Assembly (NCBI RefSeq): GCF_017114825.1 | Contig: NZ_JADEVO010000010.1 | Coordinates: forward strand, 1-64,000 | Direction of reading: 5' to 3' | Source: Pseudomonas gregormendelii | GTDB lineage: Bacteria > Pseudomonadota > Gammaproteobacteria > Pseudomonadales > Pseudomonadaceae | Length of the DNA stretch: 64,000 nucleotides | Shown here: one piece after another, positions 41,041-50,567 of the stretch | Numbering within the stretch: the stretch's first letter is position 1 | Layout: the number at the start of each line of letters is the position of its first letter | The notes under the pieces: generated by a model | Databases searched by the model: none | What the model was told of the DNA's origin: nothing | Seen by the model: only the letters and a program-made list of their open reading frames with translations | Made by a program: the position numbers and the translations under genes

Positions 41041-42321
41041 TCAGACGGTGTTGCCCAGCAAGGCCATGAAGCGGTCGATCTCGTGTTCGCTGTTGAGCAG
41101 GCCTGGCGCAATGCGAATGACCGGGCCGACATCGCGGTCCACCGAGTCGCACACCACCCGGTTCTTCATCAGCTGTGCGGCGACCGTTTCGCAGTCGCGC
41201 CCCTTGACCCGGAAGAAGCTGAAGCCGGCCGACAGGTCCGGGCTCAAGGGGGTGACCAGTTCCATCTGCGGGTGCTCCAGCAGGCGATTCTTGGCATAGG
41301 TGTTCAGCCCATGGATGCGTGCCTGCACCTGGGCCTTGCCCAGTTCCAGGTGCAGCTTGAACGCCTCATCCAGCGCCCAGCGATGTTCAAAGCTGTGGTA
41401 GCCGCCGGGGGTCATGATGGTCGAGAAAGCGGTAGCTTCGGAAAAGGTCGGAATGGTCGGCGTCACGTCCTTGAGCTCGGCCGAGCGGGCGCAGATGATC
41501 CCGGTGCCGCGCGGGCCGAACATCCATTTATGGGTGCCGGCAATAAAGAAGTCGCAGTGCATGTCGGGAAAATCCAGATCGTCGACGCCAAAACCGTGCA
41601 CGCCGTCGACCACATACAGGATGCGATCCTGGTCCGTACGGTTGCGGTTATGTTCTTCCACCAGCTTGCCGATTTCAGCAATGGGCAGTTTCACGCCGGA
41701 CCCCGATTGCACCCAGGTCATGCCCAGTACCCGGGTGTTGGGGCGTATGCCCTTGGCAATCGAGCCCAGCACTTCATCCACCGACACCTCGCGGCTGTTC
41801 TCGAACAACTTGAGCTTGCGCACTTTCACGCCGTCTTTCTGCTGGCGGTAGTCCAGCGCGTAGTGGGTTGCGTAGTGCTCGTGCTCGGTGGTGAGGATTT
41901 CCTGATCCGCACGCACATGGATGCCGCCGTAGATCAGCGACAAGCCTTCGGTGGTACTGCCGGTGAGGGCGATCTGTTCGGGCCTGGCGTTGAGGTAGCG
42001 TGCGGCCCATTCGCGCACTTGCTGTTCGCGCTTCTCGGTTTCCCCCAGGTCCCAGTCCATGGCCCGGCCGGGGTTGCGATCAAGGTGGGCGCGATGCCTC
42101 TCGATGGCCTCGCGCACAGGCCTTGGGTGCGAAGTCACCAGGAAGTTGGCGAAGTGCAGGTAGTCGGGGTCCTGGTTGAATAGCCGGCGCAACTGCGACC
42201 ATTTGTCTTTCGGCAATGGCGCCGGATTAGCCGCCAGGGCCGGCAGGCCTGCAGCGGCACCCAGGGGCAGGCCCGCCGCGAGGATGCCGGCCTGCTTGAG
42301 GAATGATCGACGGTTGGTCAT
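41041..42321 (-). CDS. pvdN: Periplasmic PLP-dependent enzyme PvdN
   Basis: A 426-aa fold-type I PLP enzyme that converts the chromophore glutamate side chain to succinamide. The Tat signal is MTNRRSFLKQAGILAAG. The PLP-lysine motif is FIAGTHKWMFGPRGTG and the Asp is in YVVDGVHGFG. It is the middle gene of pvdMNO, 29 bp after pvdM. Tat export implies folding with cofactor in the cytoplasm. Confidence 0.93.
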   Translation of the reverse strand: MTNRRSFLKQAGILAAGLPLGAAAGLPALAANPAPLPKDKWSQLRRLFNQDPDYLHFANFLVTSHPRPVREAIERHRAHLDRNPGRAMDWDLGETEKREQQVREWAARYLNARPEQIALTGSTTEGLSLIYGGIHVRADQEILTTEHEHYATHYALDYRQQKDGVKVRKLKLFENSREVSVDEVLGSIAKGIRPNTRVLGMTWVQSGSGVKLPIAEIGKLVEEHNRNRTDQDRILYVVDGVHGFGVDDLDFPDMHCDFFIAGTHKWMFGPRGTGIICARSAELKDVTPTIPTFSEATAFSTIMTPGGYHSFEHRWALDEAFKLHLELGKAQVQARIHGLNTYAKNRLLEHPQMELVTPLSPDLSAGFSFFRVKGRDCETVAAQLMKNRVVCDSVDRDVGPVIRIAPGLLNSEHEIDRFMALLGNTV

Positions 42322-42350
42322 GGGTCAGGTTCGCTTTTGCAAAGTGGGCA

Positions 42351-43706
42351 TCAGTTGTTCGCCAGCGGTTTCGACGACTGCTGTACCTGGGCCCACACCC
42401 GCAGGAAATTGCCGCCCCAGAGTTTGGCGATGTCGGCTTCGCTGTAACCGCGACTGATCAGCTCCGCCGTCACGTTGCGGGCTTCGCTGACATCTTTCCA
42501 GCCGTCCAGACCGCCGCCGTCGTTGAAGTCGGAGCTGATGCCGACATGGTCGATGCCGATTTTTTTCACGGCGTAGTCGATGGCGTCGCCGTAGTCCTTG
42601 AGGGTGGCTTTGGGCTCTTCGTCGACTATTGCGTACAGCTGGCTGGCGTACTCGCCGAAGCGTTGCTGCGGCCAGACGGTGATGATCGGGTCGCCGGGCA
42701 TCAAGGCCATCTCCAGCCCCTGCAGCGGTTGCAGGTCGAAGCGTGCGCGCAAGGCGTTGAGCTTGTCCTGGGTCGCCTGGCTGAGCGGGCGGATGTAGGT
42801 CGGGAAGCCAACGATCTGGACCACGCCGCCGCTCTGCTTGATCAGCTGCATCTCCGCGTCGCTGAGGTTGCGCGGAATGTCCACCAGCGCCCGTGGCGCC
42901 GAGTGCGAGGCCACCATCGGTGTGCGGCTTAGTTGCGCGACCTGCTCCAGGGCTTTGGTCGACATTTGCGACACGTCGATGATCACCCCGAGGTCGTTGA
43001 GCCGGTGCACGGCCTGCTTGCCGGTCTCCGACAGGCCGCCTAGGGCGTCGCGCGAGTCGTTGAAAAACGGTAGCGGCCGCGAGGAGTCAGCCCAGGCGTT
43101 GTTGCCCACGTAGCTGAAGCCAAACATGCGCATGCCGCGCGCGGCCCACTTGTCCAGGGCGTTGAGGTCGTTGCCCAGCGGGTAGGCGTTGAGCATGCTC
43201 ATGAAGATGGCGAACTTGCCTTCGCCATGCAGGCGCCGGAAGTCGTCCGGGGTGTAGGCGATGCCGACCTGGTTGGGAAAGTCGCGCACCAGGGTGCTGA
43301 TGATCTTGTAGCGGGTTTCCTGCTCGAATCGCGCCTCGTCGACAAACCCCGCAGTGGGGCGGTGCGGAGCGTTTTCGCCATTCCAGATTTCCGGCCAGCC
43401 GAAAATGGTCAGGGCCGCGCCGGACAGGCGTCCGCGTGCGGTCTTGACCAGGTCGAACTGGCCGCTGCCATCCTTGTCGGCCTCATTGCCGGCGGTGCCG
43501 AAGTCGAGCGGTAGGGTGACGTGGCTGTCGAAGGAGAGGATTCGCTCTTGCAGTTCATCGGCTTGCTTCATCACCTTGACCGGGTAGCCGGGGTTGTCCT
43601 TGAACCAGTAGCCCCAGGCCGCAAAGCCGGCTCCGGCGCTGATGGCCAGCACCAGCGGCAGGCCGATGTAGAGCGCCTTTTTCGAACGTGGTTTTGTCAT
43701 TGCCAT
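42351..43706 (-). CDS. pvdM: Dipeptidase-like pyoverdine maturation protein PvdM
   Basis: A 451-aa protein of the renal dipeptidase (M19) family, anchored by an N-terminal hydrophobic helix (about residues 12-32). PvdM is required in vivo for PvdP-driven oxidation of ferribactin. Family motifs include SFDSHVTLPLDF, VIIDVSQMSTKAL, MVASHSAPRAL and IDHVGISSDFNDGGG. A second ATG at 43700 (MTKPRSKK) has GAG six bases upstream and may be the true start. First gene of pvdMNO, behind an exact PvdS box. Confidence 0.92.
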   Translation of the reverse strand: MAMTKPRSKKALYIGLPLVLAISAGAGFAAWGYWFKDNPGYPVKVMKQADELQERILSFDSHVTLPLDFGTAGNEADKDGSGQFDLVKTARGRLSGAALTIFGWPEIWNGENAPHRPTAGFVDEARFEQETRYKIISTLVRDFPNQVGIAYTPDDFRRLHGEGKFAIFMSMLNAYPLGNDLNALDKWAARGMRMFGFSYVGNNAWADSSRPLPFFNDSRDALGGLSETGKQAVHRLNDLGVIIDVSQMSTKALEQVAQLSRTPMVASHSAPRALVDIPRNLSDAEMQLIKQSGGVVQIVGFPTYIRPLSQATQDKLNALRARFDLQPLQGLEMALMPGDPIITVWPQQRFGEYASQLYAIVDEEPKATLKDYGDAIDYAVKKIGIDHVGISSDFNDGGGLDGWKDVSEARNVTAELISRGYSEADIAKLWGGNFLRVWAQVQQSSKPLANN

Positions 43707-43737
43707 CTCAGTCAGGTTCGCCGGCCGCAGGGGCCTT

Positions 43738-43771
43738 GGTTATCTGGGAAGAACGGTTATCTGGGAAGAAC
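43738..43771. repeat. 17-bp perfect tandem duplication in the pvdM promoter
   Basis: GGTTATCTGGGAAGAAC occurs twice head to tail and includes the CGT half of the pvdM PvdS box. Confidence 0.9.
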
Positions 43772-43793
43772 GATTGACCGGTGGGAAAATTTA
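43770..43793 (-). promoter_or_regulatory. PvdS iron-starvation box, pvdMNO
   Basis: Exact TAAAT-N16-CGT on the minus strand, 64 bp before pvdM. Confidence 0.85.
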
Positions 43794-43821
43794 GATGAGC
43801 GTGCGGGCCCATATGGAGATC

Positions 43822-43847
43822 CCTGTGGGAGCAAGGCTTGCCCGAGA
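43822..43847. repeat. Single REP element in the pvdM-pvdP divergent region
   Basis: CCTGTGGGAGCAAGGCTTGCCC palindrome between the two divergent PvdS boxes. Confidence 0.7.
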
Positions 43848-43853
43848 TGCGCT

Positions 43854-43877
43854 TAAATTCTTGAAGGCAACAAACGT
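43854..43877 (+). promoter_or_regulatory. PvdS iron-starvation box, pvdP
   Basis: Exact TAAAT-N16-CGT, 45 bp before the pvdP start. Confidence 0.85.
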
Positions 43878-43922
43878 TCTAACTTGGATAAAGCCTGCTT
43901 CATGGCTGACACAGGTAGGGCA

Positions 43923-45551
43923 ATGACGATTTCTCGACGATGGTTCATGGCAGGCCTGGCGCTGACCGGTGCCGCCGTGCCTGCGGCTTATTATGGGCAT
44001 CGTGAATGGACCCGGCCGGACCCGACGATCACCCCCGGCGAAGCGACGTTCGACGTGACGGATGTTGCTGGCCAGCACCTGGCGAATACCCTGCGCGGCG
44101 TCTGGCAGATCCGCTTCGAGGGGCATGATGCCGGTATCGAAGGCTTGCCCCGGGATGGCCTGGAACTGTTTCTCGACATCGGCCACAAGGGCCGCGGCCT
44201 CACCGGTTGCCTCGACACCGCCGAGCGCTTGCGCGCCACTGCAGCCCCGCGCTACCGGGTGCTGGGTGACCTGGCGGATGCCAAACCCGCCGAGCTCAGC
44301 TGGCGCTTGATCAGCGCCGATGCACTGCACGACACCCCGGATTACGAATTCAGCATGTCCCTGGACGAAGTCTGGGCGGGTTTCGGCAACGCCGGCAGCG
44401 CGACGCTCAGCGGCCGGGTATTGAACCTGGATCGGCCCTTGATGATGACTGCCCAGGACAATCGTTTTATCGCGCTCAAGCGGGTGTTTCCCGAAGCGCG
44501 TGAGCGCACGGGCCTCAACCCGACACTGCTGGCCTGGCTGATTTCGCCGGAGCATCGGCTGTTCCACCAGCTGTGGCACGCCTCCCGGGACAAGTGGCAT
44601 ACCTTGCCCGAAGACAAGCGCAACGCCCTGCGCGGTATCGGCTGGCAGCCCGGGCCGCGGAACAAAGAGCGCGATGCCCGGGGCACGCGCAAGGATCGCA
44701 ATGGCTCCGGTGTGGATTTTTTCTTCATGCACCGGCACATGCTCGGTACGGCGCGCTCCATGCAGGATTTGCCGTCGTGGCCGCATTTTCCCCTGCCGCA
44801 GCCGGAACTGGCGCGGGATCGAATCGGCTTCGCCCGCTACTTCGATAATCACGATGGCACGTCTTTGCCGCCCACCTGGCTGGCCGACGACGATGCCGAG
44901 TACTCGCAGTGGGTGGCCGACATCAAGACGGCCGAGACCTACCACAGCAATTTCCAGGTGTGGGAGTCGCGTTATCGTGATCCACGTTATCTGTCGAAGC
45001 TGACGCTGGGGCAGTTCGGTTCCGAGGTCGAGTTGGGCCTGCACGACTGGCTGCACATGCGCTGGGCCTCGGTGCCGCGCGATCCGTCCAATGGCCAGCC
45101 GGTGCCGTTTGCCCGTGACCCCTCGGACTTTTCCGCGCGCTGGTTTGCCGCAGAGAACGATTTTCTCGGCGACCCCTTTTCCTCCCATGTGAGCCCGGTA
45201 TTCTGGCATTTTCACGGCTGGATCGATGATCGACTGGAAGACTGGTTCCGCGCCCACGAGCGTTTTCATCCGGGGCAGGTCAGTCGCCTGGAGGTCAATG
45301 GCGTGGCGTGGTTTGCGCCGGGGCGCTGGGTTGAGGTGGATGACCCGTGGCTGGGGCCGGGGACTCATGGTTGCAGCACCACACCGGGTTTGCAGGCGGG
45401 CACGTCAATGGAGATGGACCCGGAAACCATGAAGCTGGCGCTGCGCATTACTTTTGGTGAGGATGAGCAGAAACTGGCCGGGCTGTTGCGCAAGGTACCG
45501 CAGCGGCCCTGGTATGCGCGGCATTTGAAGGCCAGGCAAAGCCAGGCTTGA
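43923..45551 (+). CDS. pvdP: Tyrosinase PvdP
   Basis: A 542-aa periplasmic copper enzyme that oxidises the tyrosine/tetrahydropyrimidine part of ferribactin to form the pyoverdine chromophore. The Tat signal is SRRWFMAGLALTG. His-rich copper motifs are HRLFHQLWHASRDKWH, FFFMHRHMLG and FWHFHGWIDD, as in type-3 copper sites. The start at 43923 (MTISRRWF) is preferred over in-frame ATGs at 43884 and 43902, because AGGTAGGG precedes it and the Tat signal starts there. It is transcribed away from pvdM from its own PvdS box. Confidence 0.92.
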   Translation: MTISRRWFMAGLALTGAAVPAAYYGHREWTRPDPTITPGEATFDVTDVAGQHLANTLRGVWQIRFEGHDAGIEGLPRDGLELFLDIGHKGRGLTGCLDTAERLRATAAPRYRVLGDLADAKPAELSWRLISADALHDTPDYEFSMSLDEVWAGFGNAGSATLSGRVLNLDRPLMMTAQDNRFIALKRVFPEARERTGLNPTLLAWLISPEHRLFHQLWHASRDKWHTLPEDKRNALRGIGWQPGPRNKERDARGTRKDRNGSGVDFFFMHRHMLGTARSMQDLPSWPHFPLPQPELARDRIGFARYFDNHDGTSLPPTWLADDDAEYSQWVADIKTAETYHSNFQVWESRYRDPRYLSKLTLGQFGSEVELGLHDWLHMRWASVPRDPSNGQPVPFARDPSDFSARWFAAENDFLGDPFSSHVSPVFWHFHGWIDDRLEDWFRAHERFHPGQVSRLEVNGVAWFAPGRWVEVDDPWLGPGTHGCSTTPGLQAGTSMEMDPETMKLALRITFGEDEQKLAGLLRKVPQRPWYARHLKARQSQA

Positions 45552-45569
45552 AGGCCGCGTTATCGTTCA

Positions 45570-45676
45570 TCGCGGGCAAGTCGAATCGTCGCACCGCCGC
45601 TCCCACAGGTATTGGTGGTGGACGCAGCATTTGTGTTCGGCGCAGATCACTGTGGGAGCCGGGCTTGCCCGCGAAG
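45570..45676. repeat. REPIN between pvdP and opmQ
   Basis: Inverted REPs CGCGGGCAAG..CCGCTCCCACAGG and CTGTGGGAGCCGGGCTTGCC flank a unique centre. It separates convergent genes. Confidence 0.75.
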
Positions 45677-45697
45677 GGGTCCTCATGGACACGCCCA

Positions 45698-47092
45698 TCA
45701 CAGCGCCCGCCACCCTCCACCCAACGCTTTATACAGCGCTACACTGGCCTGCAACCGCGCCAGCCGCAGCTGTACATTCAGGTCTTGCGCCGCATACAAG
45801 GTGCGCTGGGTCTCCAGCACCGTCAGCAAGTCCTCGGCCCCGGCCTGATAGCGATTCTGCGCGATGTTGAACGCCGTCTGGGCCTGGTTCAGCTCCTCCC
45901 CTTGCCACTGCCGCTGCTGATCCAGCCCGCGAATGCTGTTCAGGGCTTTTTCCACGTCGGCGAAACCATTGATGATCGCCCCGCGATAGTTCTCCAGGAG
46001 CTCTTCCTGGCGAGCCGTGGCCTTGTCACGTTCGGCGCCCAGGCGCCCATTGTTGAACACCGGTGCGAGCAATCCTGCGGTGAGGTTGTAGAACGGGCTG
46101 CGCAGGATATCCGCCGCGCGATCGGCGCCTGAACCCAGGTCGGCACTCAGGGTTACCGTGGGCAGCATGGCCGCCCGGGCGACGGTCACGTCGGCCTGTG
46201 CGGCCGCCAGCTGCGCTTCTGCCCTGGCGATGTCCGGGCGACGGCTGAGCAGCTCGCTGGGCACGCCGGCGGCGATGGTGGGCCATACCAGTTGATCGAA
46301 GCGCTCCTGGCCCAACGACAGCTGTTGCACTGGCTGGCCAAGGAGGGCAGCGAGGTTGACCTGCGCCTCCTGGGCCTGCTGCTGCACCAGCGGCAATTGC
46401 CGTTGCTGCGCCGCCACCAGGCTCTTCTGCTGCGCCAGTTCCAGGGCCGTGGCCGAGCCCGAGTCGTAACGGGTCTGCACCAGGTTAAGCACGCTCCGGG
46501 CGTTGGCCAGGTTCAACTCGGCGATGCGCTGCTGTTCGCGCAGAGACAAGGTTTGTGCATAACCATTGGCGACGCTGCTCTGCAGGGTCAACTCGACCGT
46601 GGCCTGATCGAATTCGCTGGCCTGCAGCGCGAATAGCGCACTGTCGCGAGACGCACGCTGGCCCCCCCAGAAATCGATTTCGTAGCTGGCACTGAGGTTG
46701 GCGTCGAAGTAGTCCACCGCCTTGTTACTGCTGTCGGCGTCCAGCTGGCTGTAACCATTACCACGCAGCAGCTTCTGGCGATTGGCATTCAGGCCGGCCT
46801 TGAGCTCAGGTAACTGCGAGCCGCCGGCCACCACCGTCTCGGCCTGGGCCTGACGGACCCGGGCCATCGCCGCAGCCAGGTCGAAACTGCCCAAGCGGGC
46901 CTGTTCCACCAGCAGGCCAAGCTGCGGGCTGCCGAACTGCGACCACCACTGGGTATTGCTGCGGGCGGCGCCAGTGTTGTGCGGCGATTGCCAGGCGGCA
47001 GGGGTCTGCAGGCCACTGTCCGGACGCTGGACGGGAGTGCCGCAGGCGCTGAGCAACAGGCAGAGGGTCAACAGGCTGAGTGGCGGCTTCAT
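45698..47092 (-). CDS. opmQ: Outer-membrane efflux lipoprotein OpmQ (TolC/NodT family)
   Basis: A 464-aa outer-membrane channel of the PvdRT-OpmQ pump that exports new and recycled pyoverdine. The lipobox is LLLSACGT (lipidated Cys near residue 17). Two TolC-type repeats are visible: ASYEIDFWGG.. with SPQLGLLVEQARLGSFDL, and RRPDIARAEAQL with SVALYKALGGGW at the end. The start is set at 47092 (MKPPLSLL), 7 bp after the pvdT stop. Upstream in-frame codons lie inside pvdT. Confidence 0.92.
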   Translation of the reverse strand: MKPPLSLLTLCLLLSACGTPVQRPDSGLQTPAAWQSPHNTGAARSNTQWWSQFGSPQLGLLVEQARLGSFDLAAAMARVRQAQAETVVAGGSQLPELKAGLNANRQKLLRGNGYSQLDADSSNKAVDYFDANLSASYEIDFWGGQRASRDSALFALQASEFDQATVELTLQSSVANGYAQTLSLREQQRIAELNLANARSVLNLVQTRYDSGSATALELAQQKSLVAAQQRQLPLVQQQAQEAQVNLAALLGQPVQQLSLGQERFDQLVWPTIAAGVPSELLSRRPDIARAEAQLAAAQADVTVARAAMLPTVTLSADLGSGADRAADILRSPFYNLTAGLLAPVFNNGRLGAERDKATARQEELLENYRGAIINGFADVEKALNSIRGLDQQRQWQGEELNQAQTAFNIAQNRYQAGAEDLLTVLETQRTLYAAQDLNVQLRLARLQASVALYKALGGGWRAL

Positions 47093-47099
47093 AAATCGA

Positions 47100-49073
47100 T
47101 CATTCACTGGTAAGGGCCGTGACCGGGTCGAGTCGGGCAGCTTTGCGGGCCGGCATGAAGCCGAAGACAACACCGGTGACCAGGGCGCAGCCAAAGGCGC
47201 CGAGCACCGCTATCAAGGAGAACGCGACCGCCACTTCACTGAGAATCAGCACGCCGCCGACGATCAGCGCCAGGGCGATGCCGGCGAGCCCACCGACCAC
47301 CGAGAGCATCACGGCCTCAGTCAGGAACTGGCGCAGAATGTCGCGCTGACGGGCACCGGTGGCCATGCGGATACCGATCTCGCGGGTGCGCTCGCGGACA
47401 GTCATGAGCATGATGTTCATCACGCCAATCCCGCCCACCAGCAAGGAGATCGCGGCAATCGAACCGAGCATCAGCGACAGGGTATTTTGCGTGCGCGCTT
47501 CGGCCTGGATCATCGCCGCGTTGTTGGTCAGTTCGAAATCTTTCTTGCCGTTATGCAGGCGCAACATCAACTGCTCGATGGCCTGTTCGGTTTCCTTGAC
47601 CTTGCGCGCATCAGCCGCGGCGATGGCGATGTACTCCGGGTTCTGGGTGCCGAACAGGCGCACACTCGCCGCTGAATACGGAATGGCAATGCGGTCGTCG
47701 CTGTCGGAATCGCCGGAGCTGGCGCCTTTTTCCGCGAGCACGCCGACCACCTGGAACGGCACGTTTTCGATGAGGATGTACTGGCCGATCGGGTTGGCGA
47801 CATTCTTCAGCAGCTTGTGCCGCACCTTGTGGCCAATCACCGCGACCGCCGCAGCGTTCTGTTCGTCCGCCTCGGTAAAGTAGCTGCCTTCGACCACGGG
47901 CCAGTTGAAGATCGCCGGGAAGTTGGTGTCGTTGCCACCGACGTAGCTGAGGTGGTCCAGGTTGCCAAAACGCACCCCGGCTTCCTGGCCGTTGACCGGC
48001 ATGATGCGGGTCACCTGCGGCAGGCTGCCGACCGCCTTGACCTCGTCCAGGGTGACGATGCCCAAGGGGGTTCGCGGGTTCGGCGATGAACCGCTGAGGT
48101 AAATGATATTGGAACCGAATGCACCCATCTGCGCCATGACCTGGCGTTTGCTGCCTTCCCCAACAGCCAGCATCACCACCACCGACGCAACGCCGATGAT
48201 GATCCCCAGCAGGGTCAGCGCGGTGCGAAAGCGGTTGATCCACATCACTCGCCAGGCGGCTTGCACCGCGTCCACCAGTTCACCTTTCCAGGCGCCAGTG
48301 GCTTCGGCGCCCTCGGCCAGGCGCTTGCGCAGGTCCACCGCCTGCAGCGCGCCAGGATTGGCCGAGGTCTGCACCTGGGGGTTGTCCAGGGCGCTGTCGC
48401 TGATGATCAGCCCGTCGCGAATCTCAATGATGCGCTTGGCCCGCGCCGCCACTTCGCGATCGTGGGTGATCAGGATGACCACGTGGCCCTGGCTTGCCAG
48501 TTCGTCGAGCAAGGTCATGACCTCGGCGCCGCTGTGGCTGTCGAGGGCGCCAGTGGGTTCGTCGGCGAGGATGATATGGCCGCCGTTCATCAAGGCGCGG
48601 GCAATCGACACCCGTTGTTGCTGGCCGCCGGAAAGCTGGTGCGGACGATTGCCGGTGCGTGAGGCCAGGCCCAGGCGGTCGAGCAGGGCGGCGGCGCGTG
48701 CGTGCCTTTCAGCCGCTGGCGTGCCGGCATAAATGGCCGGCATCTCGACGTTTTCCTGGGCAGAGCCAGACGGAATCAGGTGGTACCCCTGGAAGACAAA
48801 CCCGAAGGCTTCACGGCGCAGCCAGGCCAGCTCGTCGCTGTCGAGGCCGGCGACATTTTCTCCGGCGAAGCGGTACTCACCCGAGGTCGGGCGGTCGAGG
48901 CAGCCGAGGATATTCATCAGGGTCGACTTGCCGGAGCCGGAGGCGCCAACGATCGCCACGAACTCCCCGGCGTGGATCGACAGGTCGATACCGCGCAACA
49001 CGTGGACTTCAGGGGCGTCGCCACCGCCATAGGATTTGCGAATGTCCTGCAGGTCGATCAGGGGCGTCAGCAT
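47100..49073 (-). CDS. pvdT: MacB-type ABC transporter PvdT (ATPase-permease fusion)
   Basis: A 657-aa inner-membrane component of PvdRT-OpmQ. The N-terminal ATPase (1-230) has Walker [10 protein letters not shown], signature LSGGQQQR and Walker B IILADEP. The C-terminal MacB permease has one helix near residue 285, a large periplasmic domain, and three C-terminal helices. It follows pvdR with no gap and precedes opmQ by 7 bp, giving one operon. Confidence 0.93.
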   Translation of the reverse strand: MLTPLIDLQDIRKSYGGGDAPEVHVLRGIDLSIHAGEFVAIVGASGSGKSTLMNILGCLDRPTSGEYRFAGENVAGLDSDELAWLRREAFGFVFQGYHLIPSGSAQENVEMPAIYAGTPAAERHARAAALLDRLGLASRTGNRPHQLSGGQQQRVSIARALMNGGHIILADEPTGALDSHSGAEVMTLLDELASQGHVVILITHDREVAARAKRIIEIRDGLIISDSALDNPQVQTSANPGALQAVDLRKRLAEGAEATGAWKGELVDAVQAAWRVMWINRFRTALTLLGIIIGVASVVVMLAVGEGSKRQVMAQMGAFGSNIIYLSGSSPNPRTPLGIVTLDEVKAVGSLPQVTRIMPVNGQEAGVRFGNLDHLSYVGGNDTNFPAIFNWPVVEGSYFTEADEQNAAAVAVIGHKVRHKLLKNVANPIGQYILIENVPFQVVGVLAEKGASSGDSDSDDRIAIPYSAASVRLFGTQNPEYIAIAAADARKVKETEQAIEQLMLRLHNGKKDFELTNNAAMIQAEARTQNTLSLMLGSIAAISLLVGGIGVMNIMLMTVRERTREIGIRMATGARQRDILRQFLTEAVMLSVVGGLAGIALALIVGGVLILSEVAVAFSLIAVLGAFGCALVTGVVFGFMPARKAARLDPVTALTSE

Positions 49074-50246
49074 TCAGCCGCCACTCCCGCTGGCCGTGCC
49101 GATGAGCAGGTGATCACCTTCCTCCAGGCCGTCGAGGATCTGCACCCGCAGGCGGTCGCTGATGCCAGTGCGCACAATGCGTTGCTGCAGGCTGCCATTT
49201 TCAGCGACAACCTGGGCGGTCTGCTGGTCGGCTTGGGTACCGGCTTGCAGGGCGGCGATGGGGGCGGTGAGGACATTCCTGGCCTGGTCGGAGACGAAAA
49301 ATACCTGGGTGGTCATCTCCGCCATCAGGGCGTTGTCGGCGTTGTCGACGTCGAGCAACACGGTGTACAAGACCACTCGCGCGCTGCCGCTCTTGCTCGA
49401 ACTGGCCGGGCTGCCGCCGCCCTGGCTGGTTTGGTCCAGAGGTTTGGGCGGCACCGGAAGTATCTGCCGTACGGTGCTGCTCCAGCGGCGGTTGCCGCCG
49501 CTCAAGGTGGTGAACCAGGCCTGCATGCCGGGTTTGACGTGGCCGATATCGGCCTCCGAAACTTCGGCCCAGACCGTCATCGGCGACAACTTGGCGATGC
49601 GCAGAATCAGCGGAGTTTGCTGTTGGGCGTTGAGGGTCTGGCCCTCCCGGGCGTCCAGGGCGACGACGGTGCCGGCCATCGGCGCATAGATGCGCGTGTA
49701 GCCAAGTTCCGCCTGATCGCTGCGCAGGCTGGCCTGTGCCTGGCGAATCTGTGCCTGGAACATGTCGATGCGCGCCTGGGTGGCGCGCAGTTCGGCCTGG
49801 GCCGTTTGCACGTCTTCTTCGCGGGTCGCCCCGCCAGCCTTGAGCTGCTGCTGGCGCTGGAATTTTTGCCGCGCCAGCGCGTGCTGGGCCCGCTGTTCTT
49901 CAAGCTGCGCCTTGAGATTTTCAATCGAGAAGCGCCCGGCATCGAGTCTGGCCTGTTGGGTGGACGGATCAATTTCCACCAGCAACTGACCTTCCTTGAC
50001 CACATCACCGACCTCCGCGTGGATCTTCTGTATCTGCCCGGAAGCCTGGGCACCGACGTCGACATAGCGCCGGGGTTGCAGGGTGCCCAGCGCGGTGACA
50101 CTGCTTTCGATGTCACCCCGGGTGACCTGTACTGTGGCGAACTTGTCCCGACCGGGCGGGATCATCTGCCAGGCGGCGACGGCGATAACGGGAATCAGAC
50201 ACAGGGCTGCAAGCAGGGCGCGTCGGGTGTGTCGGGGACGTTTCAT
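49074..50246 (-). CDS. pvdR: Periplasmic adaptor PvdR (MacA family)
   Basis: A 390-aa membrane fusion protein linking PvdT to OpmQ. An N-terminal anchor (ALLAALCLIPVIAVAAW) is followed by a biotinyl-lipoyl-like half, a coiled coil (about 95-165) and beta-barrel domains (YAPMAGTVVALDAREGQTL). The start at 50246 (MKRPRHTRR) matches the anchor and avoids a longer frame that would run into the promoter. An exact PvdS box lies 109 bp upstream. No fpvR lies between pvdR and fpvI. Confidence 0.92.
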   Translation of the reverse strand: MKRPRHTRRALLAALCLIPVIAVAAWQMIPPGRDKFATVQVTRGDIESSVTALGTLQPRRYVDVGAQASGQIQKIHAEVGDVVKEGQLLVEIDPSTQQARLDAGRFSIENLKAQLEEQRAQHALARQKFQRQQQLKAGGATREEDVQTAQAELRATQARIDMFQAQIRQAQASLRSDQAELGYTRIYAPMAGTVVALDAREGQTLNAQQQTPLILRIAKLSPMTVWAEVSEADIGHVKPGMQAWFTTLSGGNRRWSSTVRQILPVPPKPLDQTSQGGGSPASSSKSGSARVVLYTVLLDVDNADNALMAEMTTQVFFVSDQARNVLTAPIAALQAGTQADQQTAQVVAENGSLQQRIVRTGISDRLRVQILDGLEEGDHLLIGTASGSGG

Positions 50247-50355
50247 GCAGGGTTCCGGCCAATGGAAATCGACCCGTCGTGCGCTCTGCCGGGGAATATC
50301 CGGCAATAGTCGAACGCTGCCGGCAGGCCGGCAGAGACGGGGAGCTGTCCTTAAT

Positions 50356-50379
50356 ACGAGAAATGCCGCGGCGAATTTA
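50356..50379 (-). promoter_or_regulatory. PvdS iron-starvation box, pvdRT-opmQ
   Basis: Exact TAAAT-N16-CGT on the minus strand. Confidence 0.85.
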
Positions 50380-50455
50380 GGCGCGGACTCATGTGGGCAC
50401 ACATATAGACCGTGACAATTTGTCGGGCAAGACCAAGCAATACTTTAAATCTATA

Positions 50456-50470
50456 TGAGAATTACTATAA
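50456..50470 (+). promoter_or_regulatory. Candidate Fur box upstream of fpvI
   Basis: TGAGAATTACTATAA matches 11 of 14 positions of the 7-1-7 Fur consensus in an AT-rich block about 100 bp before fpvI. It fits iron repression of the sigma factor. The gene-free gap 50247-50567 otherwise holds only the pvdR PvdS box. Confidence 0.65.
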
Positions 50471-50567
50471 ATTACGCGCCTCGCTCTGCCACTATCTTGC
50501 CACTGCCTATTTCGGCGTTCGGCGGGGTGGCTCAAGGATTGAATCCGCACCCATGCGGCTGGGAGTC

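Noticed and set aside
48702..50309. Plus-strand open frame opposite pvdT and pvdR
   Set aside because: It spans two convincing minus-strand genes, and its predicted protein has no known features.
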